From the NCBI GenBank assembly GCA_964397625.1, contig CAYNJT010000019.1:1-42681 (forward strand): a DNA stretch of 42,681 nt, read 5' to 3'. This document shows positions 34,596 through 41,751 of the stretch, piece by piece (position 1 is the stretch's first letter; every line of letters begins with the position of its first letter). The position numbers and the translations under genes were made by a program. Origin of the DNA: Leptolinea sp964397625 (GTDB lineage: Bacteria; Chloroflexota; Anaerolineae; Anaerolineales; Anaerolineaceae). The notes under the pieces were generated by a model. It worked only from the letters and a program-made list of their open reading frames with translations. It ran no database searches and was not told where the DNA came from.

Positions 34596-35489
34596 ATGAT
34601 TTCTACTGTAGAAGGATACCTTGAAAGTTTAAAGAAAAGCCTGGAAGGCTGCGATGCGGCGGTCATCCGTGACGCGCTGTCGGATGCCGAAGAATACCTG
34701 CGTAATGGGCTGGAATCTGCCCGGGCGGAAGCGCCGGATATCAATGAGAGCGATGCCCTGGGGAAGATTGTGGAAGAATTTGGATCTCCGGAAGAGTTCG
34801 CCGCCGATTACCGGAAAGTGGAAGCCCGCATTCGGCCGGCGTTTTCACCGGCTGCCGGAGTCAAGGGTAATACATCACTGTTCAACAAAATCTTTGGTGT
34901 GTTTGCCGACCCGGCTGCCTGGAGTTCACTGCTCTTCATGCTGGTCTCTCTGGTCACCGGGATCATCTATTTCACCTGGGCGGTCACAGGTCTATCCCTG
35001 TCTGTCGGCCTGCTGGTGTTGATCATCAGCCTGCCGTTCATAGGCCTTTTCCTTCTTTCGGTGCGAGGGATCGCGCTGGTGGAAGGCCGTATTGTGGAAG
35101 CGCTGCTGGGTGTGCGTATGCCCCGCCGCCCGATTTTCGTGGATAGCTCCATGGGCTGGTGGGCGCGTTTGAAGGTCCTGATAGCCAGCAAACATACCTG
35201 GCTGGCCATCATCTATATGATCCTCATGCTGCCGTTGGGCGTCGTCTACTTCAGCGTTTTTATAACATTGATCGCTCTGTCAATTTCGTTCTTTGGCGCG
35301 CCGTTCGCCCAGTTGTTTGTACCATTCCCCATTCTGTACATTGGCAGCGACCAATATTACTTTACGCCGGTTCTGGGGTTGATCTCCGGTCTAGTCGGCA
35401 TCGCCTTTGCCCTTGGGACTCTACACCTCGCCAAGCTGGTCGGCCGCTGGCACGGGGCACTTGCCAAAGCGATGTTGGTCAGTGAATAA
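34596..35489 (+). CDS. HAAS-domain membrane protein (DUF1700-like)
   Basis: The start at 34596 (MISTVEGYLE) is preferred because GAGGAAG lies about five bases before it; an ATG at 34581 lies upstream of that site. The 297-residue protein has an N-terminal HAAS helical domain (about 1-75, ending FGSPEEFAADYRKVEAR) and about seven membrane helices. Like the 3413 gene, it lies directly after a padR gene. It is likely a membrane partner of PadR regulation; the biochemical function is unknown. Confidence 0.85.
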   Translation: MISTVEGYLESLKKSLEGCDAAVIRDALSDAEEYLRNGLESARAEAPDINESDALGKIVEEFGSPEEFAADYRKVEARIRPAFSPAAGVKGNTSLFNKIFGVFADPAAWSSLLFMLVSLVTGIIYFTWAVTGLSLSVGLLVLIISLPFIGLFLLSVRGIALVEGRIVEALLGVRMPRRPIFVDSSMGWWARLKVLIASKHTWLAIIYMILMLPLGVVYFSVFITLIALSISFFGAPFAQLFVPFPILYIGSDQYYFTPVLGLISGLVGIAFALGTLHLAKLVGRWHGALAKAMLVSE

Positions 35490-35533
35490 GAGCGCAACAG
35501 TATTTTTTGAAGGTATTTTTGGAGGAGTTTCAC

Positions 35534-36256
35534 ATGAAAAGCAAGTTGGTTTTCCTCAGTGCCGTAATTTTTGGCGCGTTATTATTGAGCGCCTGCGGGT
35601 TCGGGGTCTTACGCGGTTCCGGTAATGTGGTCAGTGAATCCCGCGCGGTCAGTAATTTTGACGCGGTGGCCTTTTCCGGGTCAGGGGATGTGATCATCGA
35701 CCAGAACGGCACGGAAGGGTTGAAGATCGAAGCGGAAGATAATCTCATCCCCCACATCCGCACGGAAGTCCGCGGCCACACGCTGCATATTTTCTTTGAT
35801 CCAATGGGTATGGTGATGGTGCGCCCCACCAGGCCGATGAAGTTCCACCTGTCCATGAAAGATGTGAAAGTCCTTGACCTGTCTGGTTCTGGAACCATTT
35901 ATTCCGAAAAGATCACGACCAGCAGCCTGGTTATGGATATCAGCGGTTCCGGTGACGCGACCATCGACAGCCTGACGGCCGATCGCATGGATATTGATAT
36001 CTCTGGTTCCGGTAAATGCCTGCTTAAGGGAGAAGCAGCCATGTTGTCTTTGAATATCTCCGGTTCGGGCAACTGCAATTCCAGTGGCCTGAACAGCAAG
36101 GATGTGCGTATTGATGTCAGCGGTTCTGGCAAGGCGCAGGTGAAGGCCGACAACCGGCTGGATATTGATATCTCCGGCAGCGGTGACGTTGTCTACACTG
36201 GCAGCCCGCAGATCTCTCAGAAGGTCTCCGGGTCGGGAAGAATAAGCGCCCGGTAG
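35534..36256 (+). CDS. DUF2807 lipoprotein with SGSG repeats
   Basis: A 240-residue lipoprotein. The start at 35534 follows GGAGGAG about seven bases upstream. Lipobox LSAC (C21). The rest is a right-handed beta-helix-like DUF2807 domain, called the head GIN or putative auto-transporter adhesin domain, seen as repeated S-G-S-G turns: DLSGSGTI, DISGSGDATID, DISGSGKCLL, NISGSGNC, DVSGSGKAQ, DISGSGDVVY and KVSGSGRI, about every 20 residues. Location outside the membrane is predicted; the ligand is unknown. It ends the padR/HAAS/DUF2807 operon. Confidence 0.88.
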   Translation: MKSKLVFLSAVIFGALLLSACGFGVLRGSGNVVSESRAVSNFDAVAFSGSGDVIIDQNGTEGLKIEAEDNLIPHIRTEVRGHTLHIFFDPMGMVMVRPTRPMKFHLSMKDVKVLDLSGSGTIYSEKITTSSLVMDISGSGDATIDSLTADRMDIDISGSGKCLLKGEAAMLSLNISGSGNCNSSGLNSKDVRIDVSGSGKAQVKADNRLDIDISGSGDVVYTGSPQISQKVSGSGRISAR

Positions 36257-36276
36257 GGGGTAGAAAATAACAGATC

Positions 36277-36308
36277 AAAGCCTCCGGCGTACGCCGGAGG
36301 CTTTTGTT
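36277..36308 (+). terminator. Rho-independent terminator of the second padR operon
   Basis: A perfect 28-base palindrome (AAAGCCTCCGGCGT and its exact complement, 36277-36304) is followed by TTGTTT. It lies 20 bases after the DUF2807 gene. Confidence 0.9.
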
Positions 36309-36337
36309 TAAGCGGCCGGCAACCTATGCCAGGGCAT

Positions 36338-36715
36338 AAATCCCCCAACCCCCTTCTGACCGGCAAAGCACCGGTCAAAGGGGACAGACGCTTTTCCCTC
36401 CTTCGGAGAAGGAGGGTCAGGGAGGATTCAGGTCAGCCGGGAAGCGTCGCATGCCCGAGAATGAATCCCCCTCTGGGAAAAGGCACCCAGAGCGCAAGCA
36501 GCCACCCCACCTTCTGACCGGCAAAGCACCGGTCAAAGGGGACAGACGCTTTTCCCTCCTTCGGAGAAGGAGGGTCAGGGAGGATTCAGGTCAGCCGGGA
36601 AGTGTCGCATGCCCGAGAATGAATCCCCCCTACCCCCCCTTTTGACCGAAAAAGCATCGGTCAAAGGGGGGTAAAAAAATACCCTCCTTCAAGGAAGGAG
36701 GGGTGGGGAGGATTC
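36338..36715. repeat. Cluster of three C-rich repeat units with GAATCC/GGATTC ends
   Basis: Three units begin with (G)AATCCCCC and end with GGGAGGATTC: 36338-36429, about 36463-36587 and 36621-36715. Each holds a TGACCGG...CCGGTCA-type hairpin and a CCCTCCTTC...GAAGGAGGG hairpin. The unit at 1027-1214 shares the ends and layout. A 119-base block is duplicated with one mismatch (see the next entry). No gene is present; the open frames here are artefacts of the repeats. Confidence 0.8.
36353..36629. repeat. 119-bp direct repeat, period 158 bp, one mismatch
   Basis: The block 36353-36471 recurs at 36511-36629. By eye, 118 of 119 bases agree; the only change is C at 36445 against T at 36603. Between the copies is a 39-base spacer. 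This high identity indicates a recent duplication or gene conversion. Confidence 0.9.
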
Positions 36716-36761
36716 AGATCTACTGAAAAACGTCCAATGCCTGAAAAATATTCATATAAGG

Positions 36762-36848
36762 CGGAGAGGGTGGGATTCGAACCCACGGTGACCCTAGAGC
36801 CACAACGGTTTTCGAGACCGCCCCGATCGGCCGCTCCGGCACCTCTCC
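36762..36848 (-). tRNA. tRNA-Ser (anticodon CGA)
   Basis: On the minus strand: 7-bp acceptor stem GGAGAGG/CCTCTCC, a D arm, the anticodon loop CTCGAAA (anticodon CGA, reading TCG codons), a long variable arm as in class II serine tRNAs, and the T arm GGGTTCGAATCCC, with discriminator G. The next bases are CCT, so the CCA end is not encoded and must be added after processing. Confidence 0.95.
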
Positions 36849-36874
36849 GCGGGGAACTGAATTATAGCAGGAAA

Positions 36875-38272
36875 CTACGGCAAGTCCATCTCACCGGTTT
36901 CCTCCGGGTATTCCACGGGTGCCAGGTTATTCTCTCTAAATTTCTCCACCAGCTTGCTCTCCGCGTCCTGCTCGCCGTGCACAAGGATGATCTTCTTTAA
37001 TCCGGGTCCGGCGGCTTTGGCATAGCGCACCAGCATATCCTGCCCGGCGTGCGCGGACAGGCCGCCAATGGTGGCGATCTCTGCTTTGCAACGGTATTCC
37101 TCGCCGAAAATCTTGACATTCTTTTCACGGTCCGCCAGGCGGCGGCCGAGCGTGTAGGGCGCCTGCCAGCCAACAATCGTCACTGTGTTGCGAGCGTCTT
37201 CAATGTTGTTCTTCAGGTGGTGCAGGATGCGGCCGTTCTCTGCCATGCCCGACGCGCTGATGATGATCATCGGGTCGCGGCGTTCGTTCAGCTTCTTAGA
37301 TTCATCCACCGACTGGATATAAGTCAGCATGGGGTAATCCAACGCGGCATGGTTTCCCTGACGGATGAATTTTTGGGTCTCATCGTCGAAATATTCGGTG
37401 TGTTCGCGGAAAATGTTGGACGCGTTGACCGCCAGCGGGCTGTCCACAAAGACGGGCACGGGTTTCAATTCACCGTCGCTGAACATGCGGTTCAGGCTGT
37501 AAACGATCTCTTGGGTGCGGCCGACGGCAAAGGCCGGAATGATCACCTTGCCACCGCGTTTGATGGTGCGCGCCACTACCTCCCGGAACTCGTTATAGGC
37601 GTCTTCCGGGTCGCTGTGCGGCTTGTCGCCATAGGTGCATTCCATCATCAGGTAATCGGGCTTGTCTGGCAGCACCGGGTCTTTCAACAGGGGGAGTTTA
37701 TCCCGCCCGATATCGCCGGAGAACCAGAAGCGGAAGGGTTTGCCGTTTTCCTGAATATCCAGAACAATGGCGGCTGATCCCAGAATATGGCCGGCGTCCA
37801 CCAGGTGGGCGGTAACCCCGGGGATGGGTGAAAACGACTGTTCGTAGTCATGGGTCACAAAATGACCGGCCACCTGTTTGGCGTCTTCCTGGGTGTAAAT
37901 GGGTTCCACGGGCGGTTCGCCTTTTTTGGCCCGTTTTTTATTGACATATTCCACATCGTATTCCTGAATATGCCCCGAATCCTGCAGCATGATATCCGCC
38001 AGCATACCGGTGGCCGGGGTGGCGTGGATCGGGCCGTCATAACCGCTCTTGATCAGATTGGGCAGGTTGCCGCTGTGGTCAATATGCGCGTGCGAAAGGA
38101 TGACCGCGTCGATACTGCGCGGATCAAACGGGAATTTCAGGTTCTTTTCATAGGTATCGGCACGCCTGCCCTGAAAGAATCCGCATTCCAGCAGGAGCCG
38201 TTTCCCGCCGATTTCCAGCAGGTATTTTGAACCGGTAACTGTCTGCGCGGCGCCGTAAAAATGAATTTTCAT
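36875..38272 (-). CDS. Beta-CASP metallo-beta-lactamase ribonuclease
   Basis: A 465-residue beta-CASP nuclease of the CPSF/TTHA0252 type. The zinc-site motif is HAHIDH (H61, H63, D65, H66), with H162 (AGHILGSA), D187 (SGDIGR) and a late H432. The beta-CASP motifs are E211 (ECTYGD), H351 (RILHHL) and H408 (SAHAGQ). TTHA0252-like proteins are RNA endo- or exonucleases. It overlaps the ribonuclease D gene by four bases (ATGA), so the two are translated together and probably act in RNA decay or maturation. Confidence 0.92.
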   Translation of the reverse strand: MKIHFYGAAQTVTGSKYLLEIGGKRLLLECGFFQGRRADTYEKNLKFPFDPRSIDAVILSHAHIDHSGNLPNLIKSGYDGPIHATPATGMLADIMLQDSGHIQEYDVEYVNKKRAKKGEPPVEPIYTQEDAKQVAGHFVTHDYEQSFSPIPGVTAHLVDAGHILGSAAIVLDIQENGKPFRFWFSGDIGRDKLPLLKDPVLPDKPDYLMMECTYGDKPHSDPEDAYNEFREVVARTIKRGGKVIIPAFAVGRTQEIVYSLNRMFSDGELKPVPVFVDSPLAVNASNIFREHTEYFDDETQKFIRQGNHAALDYPMLTYIQSVDESKKLNERRDPMIIISASGMAENGRILHHLKNNIEDARNTVTIVGWQAPYTLGRRLADREKNVKIFGEEYRCKAEIATIGGLSAHAGQDMLVRYAKAAGPGLKKIILVHGEQDAESKLVEKFRENNLAPVEYPEETGEMDLP

Positions 38273-39411
38273 TGAATCTCCCTGGGTTTAAGTGTCTGTA
38301 AAATTTCTTCGCCGAATCGTTGCAGCCGCCATGGGAAATTGGCCATGAGGGCGGATAATTCACTTATGGATCGGGGGTTGATGGCTGCCACCTGTTCCAC
38401 CACTTCGCGCGGCAGGATTACATCTGACTCAACGTGGAAACTGGCGGCGGTGTTCTTTCGCCAGCTCTTCAAGGATTCCAACCGCTGGATAAGTTCATCA
38501 TTCTTACGTGGATAGGATGGCCGGCGCGGCGGGCTGGCATTCTGCCCCTGGGCAATGCATTCCAACAGGCCGGCTCCGTATCGTTTTTGCAGGCGGGGCG
38601 ATAACCCGATGATACCTTCCAGGTCTTCCATACTCGCTGGAAGAGCTTGCGCCAGAGATAACAGGGTCTCATTGGAAAGCACTTTAAATGCCGGCAGGTT
38701 GGCTTTTTTGGCCTGCGATTCGCGGAACTCATACAACTGTTTCAAGACCGCCAGTTGCTTTGGAGACAGATCCTGTTTACCGGCCAGCTTCCAGCAGTTG
38801 TCTTTGTCTCCGTTAAGCTGCGGGACAGGCGTGCGTTCCAGACGGTGAAAATCTTCCTCCGCCAGTTCCCATCGACCGGCTTCGATCAATTCCCGTTTCA
38901 TCCGCTCTCGCAGCGGGATAAGGTAGTGTGAATCCAGGCGCGCGTAAGCCAGTTGCGCCGGCAGGATGGGGCGGATGCCCCAGTTTGCACGCTGATATTT
39001 TTTGTCCTGCGTCACTCCGAATTCCGCCTCGAGCATGCCGGAAAGCCCGAAGGCTTCACGACCGAGGATTCGGCTGGCGATCATCGTGTCAAAGAGGTTG
39101 TTGAATTCAAACCCGAAGTCGCGTTTCAGGCAGATGACATCGTATTCCCCGGCATGGAAGACCTTTTCGATCCGCGGGTTGGCAAAGAGCGGTCCGAGAA
39201 TGGCAGTGTTTTTCAGCGCCAATGGGTCGATGAGGTAGTCGGTCTCACGGGTGGAGATCTGAATCAGGCAGACCTGTTCGCGGTAGGCAAACAGGCTGTT
39301 GGATTCAGTATCCACGCCAAAAATATCCGTTTGCGAAAGTGTTTCTACAAGGTCTTCAAGGCCGTGCGGCCTGTCAATCCAGACCGGATCCTGCATGTTG
39401 GAGTTAAGCAT
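38269..39411 (-). CDS. rnd: Ribonuclease D with HRDC domain
   Basis: A 380-residue 3'-to-5' exoribonuclease. The DEDDy catalytic set is D34 and E36 (VDTES), D91 (HAGEYD) and the Y156-D160 pair (YARLD). An HRDC domain follows (about 218-295, LSPKQLAVLKQLYEFRE), and a second helical repeat near the C-terminus (RSISELSALMANFPWRLQRFGEEIL) resembles another HRDC. In E. coli RNase D trims tRNA 3' ends. It is the first gene of an operon with the beta-CASP nuclease. Confidence 0.92.
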   Translation of the reverse strand: MLNSNMQDPVWIDRPHGLEDLVETLSQTDIFGVDTESNSLFAYREQVCLIQISTRETDYLIDPLALKNTAILGPLFANPRIEKVFHAGEYDVICLKRDFGFEFNNLFDTMIASRILGREAFGLSGMLEAEFGVTQDKKYQRANWGIRPILPAQLAYARLDSHYLIPLRERMKRELIEAGRWELAEEDFHRLERTPVPQLNGDKDNCWKLAGKQDLSPKQLAVLKQLYEFRESQAKKANLPAFKVLSNETLLSLAQALPASMEDLEGIIGLSPRLQKRYGAGLLECIAQGQNASPPRRPSYPRKNDELIQRLESLKSWRKNTAASFHVESDVILPREVVEQVAAINPRSISELSALMANFPWRLQRFGEEILQTLKPREIQ

Positions 39412-39436
39412 GAGGATGATTATAGCCTCAAACCAT

Positions 39437-39473
39437 TAAAAATCCGTCTCCCTGTAGAGGGGCAGGGAGACGG
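39437..39473 (-). terminator. Terminator after the PHP gene
   Basis: CCGTCTCCCTG and CAGGGAGACGG form a perfect 11-bp stem with an 8-base loop (39444-39473). Read on the minus strand it is followed by ATTTTT. It lies 35 bases after the PHP stop and separates that gene from rnd. Confidence 0.8.
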
Positions 39474-39507
39474 TGTACAAAGAGAAACGTGATGCTGGTT
39501 ATTATTC

Positions 39508-40308
39508 TCAGAATTCGTAGATCATTTGGTGAAGAAGTTTGCCTATGTGGTTTTGCGGCCGGGGATTGAGGGCTTTAATACGGGCGTATGTCAATGGTTC
39601 ATCCGGATTTTCATTCCAGACTGCCCACCCCAGAAGGCGTAAAAAGTATTGCGGAAGGTATGACGTAAGCACCTGTAAACCGCGCAGATTGCCATAAGTG
39701 GCCACCTGGGTTTGTTTCTGTTTAAGAGCGGACCGTAAATCGAAAATGGTGCTTCCCGGGAAATAGCTTGCCCCGTTGGAGATCATGGAAAGGATATGCG
39801 CGTCGCTGTTTCCCAGTTTGGCAAGAGGCAGCCGGTTGGATTGCACAACCGCCGGAAGATTACTGCGCGTATACACCAGCCCGCCGTTGAAGGCTTCCAC
39901 GCCAACCAGAATCTGGCTGGCAAATGGATGATCGCAGGCCTCTCGGATTTTTTGGAATGTAAGGCTGCTGGTACCTTTGGCTTCAGGGTGGGCGGCTACG
40001 GCCAATCCGCCCTGTTCGCCAATCAACATCAGGGTATCGATTAATGACAAACCTGCCGGAACGCGGTTCTTGATAAACAGAGCCAGCACGTGACCATCAG
40101 CGGAAGTAACTTCGCAGCCGGAAATGACCTGAACGCCATAACGCGGAGCCAGATCGAGCGCCTGGTTAACTCCGTCCATACTGTCATGATCGGTGATGGC
40201 GATCACGTCCAGGTTGGTATTATCCGCGACATATTTCAAGACGGCCGGGATGGAGGCGGTTCCATCATAACTGTGAATGCTGTGAATGTGCAAATCAGCG
40301 AGTCCCAT
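39508..40308 (-). CDS. PHP-domain phosphoesterase
   Basis: A 266-residue stand-alone PHP protein, which hydrolyses phosphoesters at a tri-metal site. Metal motifs: DLHIHS (H7, H9), TDHD (D40, H41), GCE (E66), GHVLAL, AAHPEA, and SDAH near residue 176. Members of this branch act on 3',5'-bisphosphate nucleotides (PAP-like) or nucleoside phosphates, but the substrate is not proven here. A RBS of AGGTGA precedes the start. It is a single gene, transcribed away from lacI. Confidence 0.88.
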   Translation of the reverse strand: MGLADLHIHSIHSYDGTASIPAVLKYVADNTNLDVIAITDHDSMDGVNQALDLAPRYGVQVISGCEVTSADGHVLALFIKNRVPAGLSLIDTLMLIGEQGGLAVAAHPEAKGTSSLTFQKIREACDHPFASQILVGVEAFNGGLVYTRSNLPAVVQSNRLPLAKLGNSDAHILSMISNGASYFPGSTIFDLRSALKQKQTQVATYGNLRGLQVLTSYLPQYFLRLLGWAVWNENPDEPLTYARIKALNPRPQNHIGKLLHQMIYEF

Positions 40309-40498
40309 GTTTCACCTGTTGAATTGATTTCTTTTTTACAGGATAGCGGGAGATTGTTTACTGCTGACTAAGGTTACGTAAAGGAATTGTCAGACTTTTT
40401 CCGAGAATTGTTAATATTGTTAAGAAGTGTTAAGCCCAAAAAATGTAAGAAACCGTGTAAGCTGTCATGTAATCGGGGTGACAAACATCATTACTCGC

Positions 40499-40526
40499 TT
40501 GACAATGCTTTGAAAAATCCTATACT
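40499..40526 (+). promoter_or_regulatory. Promoter of the LacI-family gene
   Basis: TTGACA (40499-40504), 16 bases, TATACT (40521-40526). The predicted start lies within the first operator, just downstream, which is a typical repression layout. The rest of the 336-base gap up to 40498 shows no gene. Confidence 0.75.
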
Positions 40527-40531
40527 ATGTA

Positions 40532-40545
40532 TGAGAGCGCTCCCA
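40532..40545 (+). promoter_or_regulatory. LacI-family operator 1
   Basis: TGAGAGCGCTCCCA, a near-palindrome with core GAGCGCTC, very close to the CebR-type consensus TGGGAGCGCTCCCA. It starts six bases after the -10 box and so covers the transcription start. Confidence 0.75.
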
Positions 40546-40612
40546 TACATTGTAGTTGCATAGAAAACAGTAATCATCCTTGCCCTGACCGGGCATATTT
40601 TTACCAGAACCT

Positions 40613-40626
40613 TGAGAGCGCTCCCA
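40613..40626 (+). promoter_or_regulatory. LacI-family operator 2
   Basis: An exact second copy of TGAGAGCGCTCCCA, 81 bases after the first and 19 bases before the lacI start. The spacing is close to eight helical turns, compatible with loop formation by a tetramer or with cooperative repression. Confidence 0.75.
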
Positions 40627-40644
40627 ACTTTCCCCCGACCAACC

Positions 40645-41664
40645 ATGACCCTGACCCTCGAAGATATTGCCAGACTGGCGAATTGTTCCCGCTCTACGGT
40701 GTCCCGTGTGATCAACGGTGACGCCAATGTCAGCGCGGATACCCGCGAACGGGTCAACAAGGTCATCACCGAGCTGAATTTTCAACCCAACCTGGCCGCG
40801 CGTGGACTGGCTTCCGGGCAAACACACATTCTTGGCTTGATCATCCCACTGGCAGTGGTCTCCATTTTCACCGACCCGTTCTATCCCCAGTTGATCCAGA
40901 GCATTTCCATGCGCTGCAGCCAGCGGGAATACTCCATCATGTTGTGGCTGGCCGCGCCTGAATTTGAACGCCGCATGATCCATCAGGTTTTGTACAACGG
41001 TTTGATCGATGGTGTGATTGGCGCGTCCATGTCGTTGACCGACCCCATCATCAAATCGCTGGCGGCAAGCAACCTTCCCTTCGTGGCCATCGGCCGCAAC
41101 CCGTACGATGAAACAACCTGTTATATCGATGTGGATAACTACAATGGCGCCCGCGACGCGATCAGTTATCTGTATAAAATGGGGCGGCGCAGAATTGCCA
41201 CCATCGCCGGACCAAGCGAAGTGATCGTTGGTTATGACCGCATGCGCGGCTACCGCGACGCGCTCGCCGAACATGGCCTGGAGTATGACCCCGGCCTGGT
41301 CGAAGTGGGTGATTTTTCGGACGCCGGCGGGTATGCCGCCATGCAAAAATTAATCGATAAAAAGCCCGACGCTGTGTTCGCCACCAGCGATGTGATGGCT
41401 GTGGCGGCCATGCGCGCATTGGTTGAAGCCGGATTTAAAGTTCCGGAAGATGTAGCCATCATCGGTTTTGATGATATTTCCCTGGCGGCACGCTCCATTC
41501 CAGCGCTCACTACCATCCGCCAGCCGATTGAGACGATGGGTGCCCGGGCAGTGGATATGGTCATCGACTTGATCGAAAATCCAACCACAGCCACCCGTAG
41601 TTTGATCCTGCCTACCGAACTGGTTGTCCGCGCTTCCTGCGGCGAAGAGTTGCCTGTTCGTTAA
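40645..41664 (+). CDS. LacI-family transcriptional regulator
   Basis: The start at 40645 (MTLTLEDIAR) is chosen because the LacI DNA-binding domain begins there; the frame runs from a TTG further upstream. The 339-residue protein has the N-terminal helix-turn-helix (LEDIARLANCSRSTVSRVINGDANVSADTRERV) with the hinge LNFQPNLAARGLAS, and a periplasmic-binding-type effector domain (about 60-339). Being beside a mannosylglucose phosphorylase and carrying CebR-like operators at its own promoter, it is likely a repressor that responds to a mannoside or glucoside. No ribosome binding site is obvious. Confidence 0.93.
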   Translation: MTLTLEDIARLANCSRSTVSRVINGDANVSADTRERVNKVITELNFQPNLAARGLASGQTHILGLIIPLAVVSIFTDPFYPQLIQSISMRCSQREYSIMLWLAAPEFERRMIHQVLYNGLIDGVIGASMSLTDPIIKSLAASNLPFVAIGRNPYDETTCYIDVDNYNGARDAISYLYKMGRRRIATIAGPSEVIVGYDRMRGYRDALAEHGLEYDPGLVEVGDFSDAGGYAAMQKLIDKKPDAVFATSDVMAVAAMRALVEAGFKVPEDVAIIGFDDISLAARSIPALTTIRQPIETMGARAVDMVIDLIENPTTATRSLILPTELVVRASCGEELPVR

Positions 41665-41751
41665 AAAACCTTGTCAATCCTTGATTTCATCCATGATAGG
41701 TTTGAAATCCACTGCAAATTTACATCTTCATGTTCTGGAGTCAGGTAATTA

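Noticed and set aside
36326..36645. Two similar open frames that share a repeated peptide
   Set aside because: They only translate the C-rich DNA repeats; codon pattern and ribosome binding sites are absent.
36338..36715. Possible CRISPR array
   Set aside because: There are only two exact long copies with large inner hairpins, the units are over 90 bases and no cas genes are near.
36737..37000. Open frame with a VGFEPT peptide
   Set aside because: It is the antisense translation of tRNA-Ser(CGA), a well-known false gene.
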